64,000 nucleotides of DNA from an uncultured bacterium (GTDB lineage: Bacteria > Bacillota > Clostridia > Lachnospirales > Lachnospiraceae): assembly GCA_947383005.1 (NCBI GenBank), contig CANDBT010000005.1, forward strand, positions 85,253 through 149,252. Reading direction: 5' to 3'. The notes below the pieces were generated by a model, which did no database searches, was not told where the DNA came from, and saw only the letters and a list, made by a program, of their open reading frames with translations. The first letter of the stretch is position 1, and each line of letters starts with the position of its first letter. Below, piece after piece: positions 1 to 9,105 of this stretch. The position numbers and the translations under genes were made by a program.

Positions 1-1134
1 AAGATTATTGAAGGTCTGGAACAGGTGGAGCGGGTAGATACCGTCCTGGGCCTCAGCAATGTGGAGGTGGATGACGAGGGGAAATATATTTTGGTCAATG
101 AGCTGAATCCCCGGGAATTTGCGGAGGTTTCCGATGTCGATCTGGATTTGGTGCGTCTTTTATACCAGTTTTATGCGATTGATAAAGAACAGTACGGGGC
201 GTTTATGAAAAATCTGGACGAATACCGAGTGCCGATTATCGATATGGTCGATTTTATCTATGACCAAAAAGAAAAAGGAGCCATCGACCTGGATGACGAC
301 TTGTCTCAGGATGTGGATGATCTTCATGATGCGTTGAGCGATGCCAGACAGCAGTTAGAGGGTGAATCTTATTCGCGGATTGTCTTTACGATGACCGGAC
401 CTGTCGAGGGAGAGGAAACGTTCCGGGTTATTGATCAGATCCGGAATATTGCCGCACAGTATTATGACGAGGTTTATGTGGTCGGCGATTCTACCAGCGA
501 TTACGATTTGAGCAAATCGTTTCGCGTGGACAATGTAAAGATCAGTGTGCTGACGGCTTTGTTTGTAGGGATTATTTTGCTGTTTACTTTCCAGTCGGCA
601 GGGCTTCCGATTATGCTGGTGTTTACGATTCAGAGCAGCATATGGATTAATTTTTCCATACCTCCGTTAAAAGGCGGCACCATGTTTTTCCTCAGCTACT
701 TGATTGTGAGCGCGATTCAAATGGGGGCAACGATTGATTATGCTATTGTGATAACCAGCCGCTATATGGCTTTGCGCAAGCAGATTGACGACCGCAAGCA
801 GGTCGTGGTGACGGCTTTGAACCAGGCGTTTCCTACGGTGGCCACTTCCGGTACGATTCTTACCTGTGCCGGATTTGCCGTGGGGCGGCTGACCTCCAAC
901 GCGATTATTGCTTCCCTGGGAAAGGCTCTGGGGGCAGGTACGCTGATTTCCATTATCTTGGTTATGACGGTGCTGCCGCAGCTTTTGCTGGTATTTGACA
1001 GGGTGATTGAGCGAACGGAATTTAACCGTGGTGCAAAGCCGGATGAGCAGTCAAAAAACGGGGCGGACAGCCAGACCGGTGTCCAGCCGGCAGAAACAGA
1101 AGGAGGTGCGGATAATGAAAAAGAGGAGAATTAG
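1..1134 (+). CDS. MMPL/RND-family membrane exporter, C-terminal part (5' end outside window)
   Basis: The reading frame is open from base 1, so the gene begins upstream. The visible part is a hydrophilic extracytoplasmic stretch (about residues 1-185) followed by a cluster of hydrophobic segments, including a stretch rich in Gly, Ala and Thr that reads TIDYAIVITSRYMALRK. This pattern of a loop followed by five or so membrane helices matches the second half of MMPL (RND-type) lipid or drug exporters. The tail after the last helix is short, charged and Glu/Gln-rich. The stop overlaps the next gene by 20 bases, so the two are co-translated. The substrate cannot be told from this part. MMPL proteins usually export lipids, glycolipids or hydrophobic drugs. 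Confidence 0.8.
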   Translation, partial: KIIEGLEQVERVDTVLGLSNVEVDDEGKYILVNELNPREFAEVSDVDLDLVRLLYQFYAIDKEQYGAFMKNLDEYRVPIIDMVDFIYDQKEKGAIDLDDDLSQDVDDLHDALSDARQQLEGESYSRIVFTMTGPVEGEETFRVIDQIRNIAAQYYDEVYVVGDSTSDYDLSKSFRVDNVKISVLTALFVGIILLFTFQSAGLPIMLVFTIQSSIWINFSIPPLKGGTMFFLSYLIVSAIQMGATIDYAIVITSRYMALRKQIDDRKQVVVTALNQAFPTVATSGTILTCAGFAVGRLTSNAIIASLGKALGAGTLISIILVMTVLPQLLLVFDRVIERTEFNRGAKPDEQSKNGADSQTGVQPAETEGGADNEKEEN

Positions 1135-4100
1135 AACGAAAGCATTTTTTCTGGCGATAGGGTTTTTGACTGCTTCTATGCCGATGTATCCGGCGGATGT
1201 CCGGGCAGAAGAAACGGTAATAACCATCCGCACGGCTGAAGAATTGCAGGAATTGAGCCAGGCATGCATTTCCGAAAGCTACTCGGAAGGAAAGAGGATC
1301 AGCCTGGAGGAAGATATTGACCTGACCGGCAAAAAATTCCAGCCGATTCCTGTGTTTTGCGGGATATTCGAGGGAAACGGCCATACCGTCAGCGGAATAT
1401 CCTTTGTACAGCCGGGTTCTCATCTGGGGCTGTTCCGTTATCTTGAAGAGGAAGCAGTGGTGCAAAACCTTAACGTCGAGGGGGATTTGAAGCCGGGGGG
1501 GAGCAGAAAGATTGCAGGCGGTATAGCCGGGACAAATAAAGGGGTGATTAAAAACTGCACGTTTTCCGGTTCGGGTGAAGCGTTGGAAAGCCTTGGCGGC
1601 ATAGCCGGCGTGAACGAAGAAACCGGCCTTATCGAGAACTGTACAAACCGGGCGGAGCTGACAGGAAACAGAAAAGTAGGCGGTATAGCCGGAGAAAATG
1701 CGGGTACGATATTATCCTCTCACAATGAAGGGGAAATTAATGCCGCTTCGGAAGGGATTGATGAGGAATCAGGAGAAAAGAACGGTATTTCCGTAAACCG
1801 CGAAGATATTCAGACAACGATTGTCAGAGAAAAAGTCAATGATGTGGGCGGTATCGCCGGACTTTCCCAGGGGACTATCCGTCAGTGCAGCAATAAAGGA
1901 AAGATTGGGTTTGAACATACCGGATACAATATCGGCGGTATCGCCGGACGTCAGAACGGGCTTTTGGTTTTGTGTGAGAATGAAGGGACAGTGACCGGAC
2001 GGAAAGATGTCGGCGGCATTGTCGGGCAGTTGGAACCGTTTTTGATGATTGAATACGGTAAGGACACTTTTGACCGGATTAATGATCAGGTTGACCAGAT
2101 CAGCGGCACTACCGACGCGATGAGCCAGGAGCTTCGCGATACTGCCGACGCTTCCATCGGCAACCTCGACCGGGTTGACGAGATTATTAAGCAGATCCGG
2201 GATATTACCCGGGACAAGAAGGATGAACGGAGGGTAAAACGGGGCGATTACGAGGACAAAGCGGGAAGGCAGTTGGATTCTATTGACGAGATATTGGCCA
2301 ATATTGAGCTTGATTTGGGCAGCAGTTCGGCAGACCGGGCGCAGGGGCGTGTGCGGAATAATATAAACCAGGCCAGAAAATTGCTGGAGAGTTTGAAGGA
2401 TCAAGGTGTGACCCCGCCCGACGATTATATTTTTGATGAAGACGAAGGCGCTTTGGGGCAGCTTCAGTATCTGTATCAGGTGTTGTCCGAGTTGCAGGAA
2501 TGTGCGCAAAATATTACCGACGATACGCAAATTATGATTGAAGACCGCATAGATGGGGTGGTGGACGGTGTTCGGGATTTTGAAGGGGAATTGGATACCC
2601 TGCGCATTGCCTCCAAGGAATTTCTTGATCTGACCCGTGATTATAAAGATCAGCTTTTTGAAGATATCGACGAGGTGGATGAGGATCTGACCGGGCAGTT
2701 GGATCAATTGTATGATGAATTGGATTTCTTGTCTGACAACATAAAATCGGGCAAGGATCAGCTTCGTGCGGAAAAAGACCGTCTGGACGGTCAGCTTGAC
2801 GAGATGCAGGATATTCTTGTACAGGGGAAAGAACGGATTGAGTCGGAGCGGGAGCGGGTGGAGAATGATGATGAGCCTTTGTTTGAGGATATTTCCGAGA
2901 TGGCTGCTGACCTGACTAACGGAATGGTGATCGGATGCTCAAATCAGGGTGATATTTTTTCCGATTTTCAGGCGGGCGGAGTTACCGGGACCATAGGGAT
3001 AGAGCTGGGAATGGACCCGGAAGAAGATATTGAAACCTATGGAAACAGTTCTCTTTATATGAACCGTTATGCCCAGGCATCTGTGAGGGGATGCCGCAAC
3101 GGGGGCAGTATTATCGTGCAGCAGGATTATGCCGGAGGAATTGCCGGGATGGTTCGCATCGGTACATTGGCAGCTAATCAGAATTACGGGGATATCTGTA
3201 CGGTTGACGGTGATTATGCTGGTGGAATTGCCGGGAGCAGCGAGTCGGTAATCAGCGGAAGCTATGCGATGTGTGAAGTCGATGGAAATGATTATGCCGG
3301 AGGAATCGCTGGCATAGGCAAAAGCCTGGTAGGAAACTGCTCCATGGTGAATATTGTGGATAACGGCGGAGAATGGCAGGGCAGTATTGCCGGAAGCCGC
3401 GATGGGGATGGGGAAGTCAAAGAAAATATATATGTAGCAGACAGCCTGGGCGCTGTTGACGGGATTACGTTTTGTCAGGAGGCAGAGGGGATTTCCTATG
3501 AAAACCTGCTGCAAAAAGAGGGGTTGCCCCTGGAGTTTCATCATCTTTCCGTGATTTTTCTGGCTGACGGACAGGTGGTTGAACAGAAATACTGCCAGTA
3601 TGGACAGTCTTTGACGATAGAAGATATGCCCGAGATTCCGGAAAAAGCGGGTTTTTTTGCTAACTGGGAGACAGAAAGCTTATCGGATATTCGCAAGAAT
3701 TACAAAATCCATGCCGTTTATTTGCCCTGGACGACGGTTATTGCCGATTCGCAGGAAGCTAAGCCCCGGCTTTTGGCAGAGGCTGCTTTCTATCCGGAGG
3801 CGCAGCTTTACGTGCAGGAAATCAACAAGGAGGAAAGCGCTGCTGCGGGAACGTCTTTTCCTTTGGGAAGCCGTTGGATAAGGGCGTATCGTTATGAAAT
3901 CCGTGACCCTCAAAATCCGTTGTTCCCGGATAAGGTAAAACTCCACATCCTGCGTGATAAGGCGGATTGGGCAGGAGTGATACGGGAAGGGAAAATAGAG
4001 AAAATTGAGGCCGTAAAAGACGGGGAATATTTGATTTTTGAAGCAGGGACATCGGGAGAACTCGTACTGATAAAATCAAATCGGAACTGGCTTGTATGTT

Positions 4101-4183
4101 TTGCGGTTGTCCTTACGGCAGGGATATTAATTATAATAGGTAAAAAAGCAACAGGGAAGAGACTGAAGGCGAAGGCAATTTAA
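1115..4183 (+). CDS. Large secreted/anchored surface protein with GLUG repeats and a central coiled-coil region
   Basis: The ATG at 1115 has AGGAGG at 1101-1106, so it is preferred over upstream in-frame codons. The protein is 1022 residues. An N-terminal signal peptide (KKRR, hydrophobic stretch, then DVRAEE) is followed by GLUG-type repeats with recurring GGIAG motifs at about 135-315. A long charged helical region (about 315-604, rich in Asp, Glu, Gln and Leu) is probably coiled coil. A second GLUG block follows (about 608-760), then one InlB-like repeat (about 808-872), and a final membrane helix with a Lys/Arg tail at the C-terminus. It is therefore likely anchored in the membrane and exposed outside. 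It overlaps the MMPL exporter gene, so it may be an accessory part of that exporter, but this is inference. GLUG repeats are known from surface and adhesion proteins. Confidence 0.8.
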   Translation: MKKRRIRTKAFFLAIGFLTASMPMYPADVRAEETVITIRTAEELQELSQACISESYSEGKRISLEEDIDLTGKKFQPIPVFCGIFEGNGHTVSGISFVQPGSHLGLFRYLEEEAVVQNLNVEGDLKPGGSRKIAGGIAGTNKGVIKNCTFSGSGEALESLGGIAGVNEETGLIENCTNRAELTGNRKVGGIAGENAGTILSSHNEGEINAASEGIDEESGEKNGISVNREDIQTTIVREKVNDVGGIAGLSQGTIRQCSNKGKIGFEHTGYNIGGIAGRQNGLLVLCENEGTVTGRKDVGGIVGQLEPFLMIEYGKDTFDRINDQVDQISGTTDAMSQELRDTADASIGNLDRVDEIIKQIRDITRDKKDERRVKRGDYEDKAGRQLDSIDEILANIELDLGSSSADRAQGRVRNNINQARKLLESLKDQGVTPPDDYIFDEDEGALGQLQYLYQVLSELQECAQNITDDTQIMIEDRIDGVVDGVRDFEGELDTLRIASKEFLDLTRDYKDQLFEDIDEVDEDLTGQLDQLYDELDFLSDNIKSGKDQLRAEKDRLDGQLDEMQDILVQGKERIESERERVENDDEPLFEDISEMAADLTNGMVIGCSNQGDIFSDFQAGGVTGTIGIELGMDPEEDIETYGNSSLYMNRYAQASVRGCRNGGSIIVQQDYAGGIAGMVRIGTLAANQNYGDICTVDGDYAGGIAGSSESVISGSYAMCEVDGNDYAGGIAGIGKSLVGNCSMVNIVDNGGEWQGSIAGSRDGDGEVKENIYVADSLGAVDGITFCQEAEGISYENLLQKEGLPLEFHHLSVIFLADGQVVEQKYCQYGQSLTIEDMPEIPEKAGFFANWETESLSDIRKNYKIHAVYLPWTTVIADSQEAKPRLLAEAAFYPEAQLYVQEINKEESAAAGTSFPLGSRWIRAYRYEIRDPQNPLFPDKVKLHILRDKADWAGVIREGKIEKIEAVKDGEYLIFEAGTSGELVLIKSNRNWLVCFAVVLTAGILIIIGKKATGKRLKAKAI

Positions 4184-4230
4184 AATGGGCATATGCGGTT
4201 ACGTTCACAGGGTACCTGTGAACAGTAACA
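4184..4230. repeat. Family C hairpin repeat, short copy
   Basis: Directly after the stop codon of the surface protein lie ATGGGCATATGC and a hairpin at 4203-4223 (GTTCACAGG, 3-nt loop, CCTGTGAAC). The same two pieces occur in the longer copy at 21526-21668. No T-run follows, so it is not a classical terminator. Confidence 0.6.
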
Positions 4231-4268
4231 AGGCATAAGTAGGACAGAACGAGTTTTGTTCAAAATTA

Positions 4269-4297
4269 TTGACATTGCTTCTTACACTTGTTAGAAT
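4269..4297 (+). promoter_or_regulatory. Sigma-A type promoter for the hybrid kinase
   Basis: TTGACA (4269-4274) and TAGAAT (4292-4297) are separated by exactly 17 bases, about 130 bases before the kinase start. Between the promoter and the gene lies a degenerate family B hairpin (4325-4398). Confidence 0.7.
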
Positions 4298-4324
4298 AAT
4301 ATTAATGCAGTCTGAGTTAATAAC

Positions 4325-4398
4325 CGTTGTCGGATGACATCTGAGCTTCTTGTCCGGCGTAGACGGGCAGGAAGAGGCCCCGTCCGGACTGTTACCAA
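4325..4398. repeat. Degenerate family B repeat in the kinase leader
   Basis: It contains CTTCTTGTCCGGCGTAGACGGGCAGGAAG, which folds as a hairpin with arms CTTCTTGTCCG and CGGGCAGGAAG, and ends in GGACTGTTAC. These match the CTTCTTGTCCGG hairpin and the outer stem of the full family B copies. It would lie in the 5' leader of the kinase mRNA. Confidence 0.4.
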
Positions 4399-4428
4399 TA
4401 ATACACAAAACGCAGGGGGAGACAGGAA

Positions 4429-7400
4429 ATGTATCATTGCCACATTCATTTCTATTTAATTGGCTATTCATGTGAGATTTTCGAAACCATTAAGGGAATG
4501 TCCCCATTTAAAGATTTTACCCATAAATTTTCCGAAAGCGATCGGCCGGAGGAGATGCTGACGGCTCAGGCAGATGTGATTCTGATAGATTTGCGGGATA
4601 TGGATGTAGAAGAGACGCTGCATGCCTTGATATCATGGAAGAAAAAAGAGGCTGAGCTGATTTTGATGGCTGAGAGGGAGCAGATTTCGGTTTTGACAGA
4701 TGAATGGCCGGATATCAAGGATATATGGATAATGCCGATGTCGCTTAAAGAGGTTCGGTTTCGATTTTTCCGCTGGCAGCAGACTTGTAAAATGAGTAAG
4801 GACTATTGGCAGACCAATCACTTTTTTGAGGCTACGATCAACAATATTCCCAATCTTATTTGGTATAAAGATAAAGACGGGATTCATGAGAAGGTAAATG
4901 ACAGTTTTTGTAAGACGGTTAATAAGACCAAAAAGCAAGTGGAAGGCCGCGGCCATGCGTATATCTGGAATGTCGACCATGATGATCCTGCCTGTATAGA
5001 ATCGGAACAGGAAGTTATGACGACGAGAAAGACTTGTGTTTCCGAGGAGATTGTCAAGACAGGAGACGGGATAAGGCTGCTGACCACTTACAAATCCCCG
5101 CTGTATGATTTTGACGGAAGCGTCATGGGAACCGTGGGCGTGGCTATTGATGTGACCCAGGAGCGGGCTTATGAGCAGGAGATTATCAAAAAGAACCATA
5201 CTCTGGAGACAATTTTTACTACCATCGATTGCGGGGTGATGCGCCATAGCGTTGACGGGAGCAGGATTTACAGCATTAACCGCGCCGCGTTGAAAATTTT
5301 GGGCTATGAGTCCATAGACGAACTTATGGACGCAGGCTTTAATACGGTCGCCGCTTCCGTTATAGACGAGGATAAAATAAAGCTTCGGAATGCCATTCAG
5401 GAGTTAAAAAAGGAAGGGGACAGCGTTAGCGTAGAATACCGCGTGCAGCATAAGGACGGGGAAATTCTGCATGTGATGGGGAATGTTAAACTTTTGCGGG
5501 AAAACGGGGAACTGCTTTACCAGCGTTTCCTGCTGGATTGTACTGCACAGAAGCTTCAGGAAAAACAGGATAGGCAGTACCAGATGGAACTGGTTCAGGC
5601 GTTGAGTATTGACTACAATGTGGTCTGCTATTTTGATTTGGACACAGGAAAGGGCAACTCAATCAGGAATGACGAGAATAAGAAGCATTTTTTCGGTATG
5701 ATTTTTGAAGGGGAGATATTGTTTCAGGACAGCATGGAAGAATATGTCCGGCAGTTTGTTTATGAGGAGGACAGGGAGGCGCTGCAACAGGCATTTTCTT
5801 TAGAACATCTCAGAAGCGAACTGGAAGAGAAAAACCAGCATTATATGAATTACCGTGCCATCAATGGAAATGAAATCAAATATTATCAGATGAAGGTGGT
5901 CCGTGCGGGGTCGTGGAACGAAAACCATGGCATTGTTTTGGGATTTCGCAGCGTGGATGAGGAAACACGCAGGGAGATGGAAAAGAAGAGCATATTGGAA
6001 GATGCCCTTATGCAGGCAAATCGGGCAAGCAGGGCGAAAAGCGCGTTTCTTTCCAATATGTCCCATGATATCCGTACCCCGATGAACGCGATTGTCGGTT
6101 TTACGGCTTTGGCCATTACCCATATTGATCGGAAGGAGCAGGTACAGGAGTATTTAAAGAAGATTATGACGTCTGGGAATCACCTTCTGAGCCTGATTAA
6201 CGACGTGTTGGATATGAGCCGGATTGAGAGCGGCAAAATTCGTTTAGAGGAGAAATTGTGCAGCCTGCCGGAGATCCTTCATGGACTGAGAAATATTTTA
6301 CAGGCCGAGGTTCATGCCAAGCAGTTGGAGCTGTATATTGATGCGGTAGATGTTGTGGATGAAGAGATTTATTGTGACCGGCTCCGTTTAAACCAGGTGC
6401 TTTTAAATTTGCTGAGCAATTCGGTGAAATACACCGGCGCTGGCGGCACGGTCAATATGCGGATTATCGAGAAAGGCGGAGCGCCTGCCGGTTATGCCAA
6501 CTATGTGTTTTATATCAAAGATACCGGAATCGGCATGAGCGAGGAGTTTGTCGATCATATTTTTGAACCTTTTGAGCGGGAAAAAACGACAACAATCAGC
6601 GGTATACCAGGAACCGGCCTTGGCATGGCAATTACCAAAAATATTATTGACATGATGAACGGAAATATTGAGGTGAAAAGCGTGCAGGGAGTAGGCACGG
6701 AGTTTATCGTTTCCTTGTGTTTCCGTGTAAATCCGGAAATAAAGGAATCTCCGGATATCCTTCAGTTGAAAAACAGCAGAGTGCTGGTCGTGGATGATGA
6801 TTTTAATACCTGCGACAGCGTATCGTATATGCTGCAGCAAATGGGCATGCGGGCGGAATGGACTTTATCGGGCAAGGAAGCGGTATTGCGTACCCGTCAG
6901 GCTGCTATGCGGGGAGATAATTACAGCGTATATATTATTGACTGGCTGCTGCCGGATATCAACGGCGTTGAAGTCACCCGTCGGATACGCAAGGAAAGGG
7001 GAGACGATGTGCCGGTGATTGTGCTGACTGCCTATGACTGGTCCGATATTGAGGAGGAAGCAAAAGAAGCCGGGGTTACGGCGTTTTGCAGCAAGCCGTT
7101 GTTTATGTCGGAGCTGAGGGAGTGCCTGTATTCCATTGTCAATACGGAAAAGGAAGAGGAATCAGAATTGGGTCAGCAAAAGGCTATCCATACAGGCCGT
7201 ATTTTGCTGGCAGAGGATAATGAATTGAATCAGGAGATTGCGGTGGAAATCTTAAACGAGGCCGGATTTGTCACGGAAGTGGCTCAGGATGGACAGACGG
7301 CTGTGGATATGCTGGCCAAATCCGAACCGGGTTATTATCAATTGATTCTTATGGATATTCAGATGCCGGTGATGAACGGTTATGAAGCGACAAAGAAGAT

Positions 7401-7569
7401 CCGCAATATGGAAAATAAAGAATTGTCTTCGATACCGATATTGGCCATGACGGCCAATGCTTTCGAGGAAGACCGGCAGGAAGCGTTGAGATCCGGAATG
7501 AACGGACATATAGCAAAACCTATCGATATCAATAATTTATTGAATACATTGGGCAAGATATTGGAGTAA
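4429..7569 (+). CDS. Cytoplasmic hybrid sensor histidine kinase with PAS domains and two receiver domains
   Basis: The product is 1046 residues with no membrane helix, so it is probably cytosolic. The order of domains is: a degenerate receiver-like module (about 1-125), two to three PAS modules (about 130-515), a HisKA dimerisation domain with phospho-acceptor His546 in NMSHDIRTPMNAIVG, and an ATPase domain (N box near 656, DTGIGMS near 698, GTGLGMAI near 728). Two true receivers follow: the first starts near 785 with acceptor Asp838, the second near 924 with acceptor Asp976. No separate output domain or adjacent response regulator is visible, so its partner is unknown. The ATG at 4429 has a GGGGGAG ribosome site. 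PAS domains suggest sensing of redox state or a small molecule, and bcp follows 29 bases later. Confidence 0.9.
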   Translation: MYHCHIHFYLIGYSCEIFETIKGMSPFKDFTHKFSESDRPEEMLTAQADVILIDLRDMDVEETLHALISWKKKEAELILMAEREQISVLTDEWPDIKDIWIMPMSLKEVRFRFFRWQQTCKMSKDYWQTNHFFEATINNIPNLIWYKDKDGIHEKVNDSFCKTVNKTKKQVEGRGHAYIWNVDHDDPACIESEQEVMTTRKTCVSEEIVKTGDGIRLLTTYKSPLYDFDGSVMGTVGVAIDVTQERAYEQEIIKKNHTLETIFTTIDCGVMRHSVDGSRIYSINRAALKILGYESIDELMDAGFNTVAASVIDEDKIKLRNAIQELKKEGDSVSVEYRVQHKDGEILHVMGNVKLLRENGELLYQRFLLDCTAQKLQEKQDRQYQMELVQALSIDYNVVCYFDLDTGKGNSIRNDENKKHFFGMIFEGEILFQDSMEEYVRQFVYEEDREALQQAFSLEHLRSELEEKNQHYMNYRAINGNEIKYYQMKVVRAGSWNENHGIVLGFRSVDEETRREMEKKSILEDALMQANRASRAKSAFLSNMSHDIRTPMNAIVGFTALAITHIDRKEQVQEYLKKIMTSGNHLLSLINDVLDMSRIESGKIRLEEKLCSLPEILHGLRNILQAEVHAKQLELYIDAVDVVDEEIYCDRLRLNQVLLNLLSNSVKYTGAGGTVNMRIIEKGGAPAGYANYVFYIKDTGIGMSEEFVDHIFEPFEREKTTTISGIPGTGLGMAITKNIIDMMNGNIEVKSVQGVGTEFIVSLCFRVNPEIKESPDILQLKNSRVLVVDDDFNTCDSVSYMLQQMGMRAEWTLSGKEAVLRTRQAAMRGDNYSVYIIDWLLPDINGVEVTRRIRKERGDDVPVIVLTAYDWSDIEEEAKEAGVTAFCSKPLFMSELRECLYSIVNTEKEEESELGQQKAIHTGRILLAEDNELNQEIAVEILNEAGFVTEVAQDGQTAVDMLAKSEPGYYQLILMDIQMPVMNGYEATKKIRNMENKELSSIPILAMTANAFEEDRQEALRSGMNGHIAKPIDINNLLNTLGKILE

Positions 7570-7598
7570 AAAATCGGGAAAGGCAGAGGGAGAGGAAC

Positions 7599-8060
7599 AT
7601 GCTGCAGGAGGGGACAAAGGCTCCGGCATTTAAGCTGCCGGATCAGGACGGAAAAGTACATACGCTGGATGAATACCGGGGAAAGAAAATTATTTTATAT
7701 TTTTATCCCAGGGATAATACTTCCGGCTGTACCAAACAGGCATGTGGGTTTGGGGAGCTTTATCCTCAGATCAGGGAAAAAGGAGCGGTGGTTCTGGGAG
7801 TGAGCAAGGACACGGTAGCTTCCCATAAGCGGTTTGAGGAGAAGTATGGGCTTCCGTTTACGCTGCTGTCGGATACGGAGCTTACGGTTATCAAGGCATA
7901 TGATGTGTGGCAGGAAAAGAAAAATTACGGCAAGGTGTCTATGGGGGTTGTGCGTACGACTTACCTTATCGATGAGGAGGGCATGATTGTCAAAGCGTTT
8001 GATAAGGTAAAGGCGGCAGACAACCCGCAGCAGATGCTTGATGAACTAGTACTGCATTAA
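7599..8060 (+). CDS. bcp: Thiol peroxidase of the Bcp/PrxQ family
   Basis: This 153-residue thioredoxin-fold peroxiredoxin reduces hydrogen peroxide and organic hydroperoxides. The signature DNTSGCTKQACGF contains the peroxidatic Cys and a second Cys five residues later, the layout of atypical two-cysteine PrxQ enzymes. Length is normal for the family. The gene lies 29 bases after the hybrid kinase and may be co-transcribed with it. The last codons (LVLH then stop) are encoded by CTAGTACTGCATTAA. This is the end of repeat family D, so the native C-terminus may have been altered by insertion of that repeat. Confidence 0.92.
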   Translation: MLQEGTKAPAFKLPDQDGKVHTLDEYRGKKIILYFYPRDNTSGCTKQACGFGELYPQIREKGAVVLGVSKDTVASHKRFEEKYGLPFTLLSDTELTVIKAYDVWQEKKNYGKVSMGVVRTTYLIDEEGMIVKAFDKVKAADNPQQMLDELVLH

Positions 8061-8090
8061 TCTTGAAGTAAAACGTGCTTGATTTTCGCT
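8046..8090. repeat. Family D (MITE-like) end, remnant overlapping the 3' end of bcp
   Basis: CTAGTACTGCAT at 8046-8057 equals the outer end of the family D copies at 13788 and 41360. A second piece, GTGCTTGATTTTCG, resembles the inner part of those copies. Only fragments remain. Confidence 0.5.
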
Positions 8091-8120
8091 TATAAGGCAA
8101 TACCGGATAGGAAGGCATAT

Positions 8121-8840
8121 ATGTATAAATATGAACAAATCGCAGAAGATATTCAGCGGAAAATCAATGCGGGGGAGTATCAGGCCGATGAGAAGCTTCC
8201 ACAGGAACTGGAGTTATGCAGGCAATATGACGCTTCCCGGATTACTATCCGGGAAGCGTTGGATTTGCTGGTAAACCGGGGATTGATTACCAGAAGGCGA
8301 GGGGCAGGGACTTATGTGAAAGCGATAGCGGGAGAGGCGTCAGATTCTGAGGGATTTGCCCGATCACAGCAGTTTGGGGGCTTCAGCAGGGACATGCAGG
8401 GAAGGGATGTGCGGTCAGTGGTCCATCAGTTTTCTCTTCTCAGGGCGCCCGGGAATGTGTCGGAAAGGCTCCAGGTGCCGGATACGGCTTTTGTGTGCTA
8501 TATCTGCCGGACCCGTATTGTGGATGGAAAGCCTTGTGTGGTAGAATATACGTATATGCCTACGGATTTTATCACAGGTATTACGGAAGAGGTAGTGGAA
8601 AATTCCATATATGACTATATTGAACAGAAATTAAAGCTGAAAATCAAAAGCGCCCACCGGACGGCACGCGCCGATATGCCTACGGAGGAGGAACGTCGGT
8701 GGCTGGGGATCGGGGATGAGATGATTCCCATATTTGAAGTGGAGCAGACGGCGTATCTTGATGACGGAAGGATTTTTGAATACTCCAAGTCGCGCCATCG
8801 GGCGGACTGTTTTGTTTTGCATAGCGTGAGTTTGCGGTGA
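8121..8840 (+). CDS. GntR-family regulator with UTRA ligand domain (HutC subfamily)
   Basis: The N-terminal winged helix-turn-helix (about residues 1-70: YEQIAEDIQRKINAGEY, then SRITIREALDLLVNRGLI) is joined to a UTRA effector domain (about 95-239). This is the HutC/YvoA subfamily, usually sensing sugars, sugar phosphates or related metabolites. The ATG at 8121 with AGGAAGG upstream is chosen. An upstream in-frame TTG at 8079 falls in a repeat remnant and lacks a good site. The protein is 239 residues, normal for the family. The GH1 glucosidase starts 265 bases downstream behind its own promoter. That promoter holds a GTTATAAC palindrome typical of this subfamily, so the glucosidase gene is a likely target (inference). 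Confidence 0.88.
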   Translation: MYKYEQIAEDIQRKINAGEYQADEKLPQELELCRQYDASRITIREALDLLVNRGLITRRRGAGTYVKAIAGEASDSEGFARSQQFGGFSRDMQGRDVRSVVHQFSLLRAPGNVSERLQVPDTAFVCYICRTRIVDGKPCVVEYTYMPTDFITGITEEVVENSIYDYIEQKLKLKIKSAHRTARADMPTEEERRWLGIGDEMIPIFEVEQTAYLDDGRIFEYSKSRHRADCFVLHSVSLR

Positions 8841-8894
8841 AAAAGGGCGCTTATTAGGGCGGCACTCATAAGACAATATTAGAAATGTTTTCGG

Positions 8895-8927
8895 AAACGG
8901 CGTAGCTTGCGGGCTATGCCGTTTTTT
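8895..8927 (+). terminator. Rho-independent terminator after the GntR gene
   Basis: An 11-bp stem (AACGGCGTAGC with GCTATGCCGTT, one G-U pair) with a 6-nt loop is followed by six T residues. Confidence 0.85.
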
Positions 8928-8929
8928 CG

Positions 8930-9015
8930 CTTTATAGGAAAGTGCGTCCTATAAAGCAAAAGCCCTCCGGGCAGGATCGCCTGCGGCGGAAAGGGGGGAA
9001 AGCCTCCTCTGCTCA
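8930..9015. repeat. Family F hairpin repeat, partial copy
   Basis: The first hairpin is CTTTATAGGA, loop AAGTGCG, TCCTATAAAG. The copies at 39651 and 49153 keep the same loop but have TATCATAGGA and TCCTATGATA as arms, so the stem has changed in a paired way. A GC-rich stretch (CCTGCGGCGGAAAGG) follows, also seen near 35430. Confidence 0.6.
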
Positions 9016-9034
9016 TCAAATCAAGCTTGGCCTG

Positions 9035-9083
9035 TTGACAAACGGGAGATATGTGTTATAATTATTAAAAAATTAGTTATAAC
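9035..9083 (+). promoter_or_regulatory. Promoter and probable GntR operator for the GH1 gene
   Basis: TTGACA (9035-9040) and TATAAT (9057-9062) are spaced by 16 bases. GTTATAAT (9055-9062) overlaps the -10 box, and a perfect palindrome GTTATAAC lies at 9076-9083. GT-N4-AC half-palindromes are typical operators of HutC-type GntR regulators, and such a gene lies directly upstream. Binding here would block RNA polymerase. The promoter is seen directly; the operator role is inference. Confidence 0.65.
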
Positions 9084-9105
9084 ATATATAAAAAGGAGGA
9101 AAGTT

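Noticed and set aside
1769-2707. 312-codon open frame on the minus strand
   Set aside because: It is a shadow of the large surface-protein gene, with no ribosome site and no recognisable motif.
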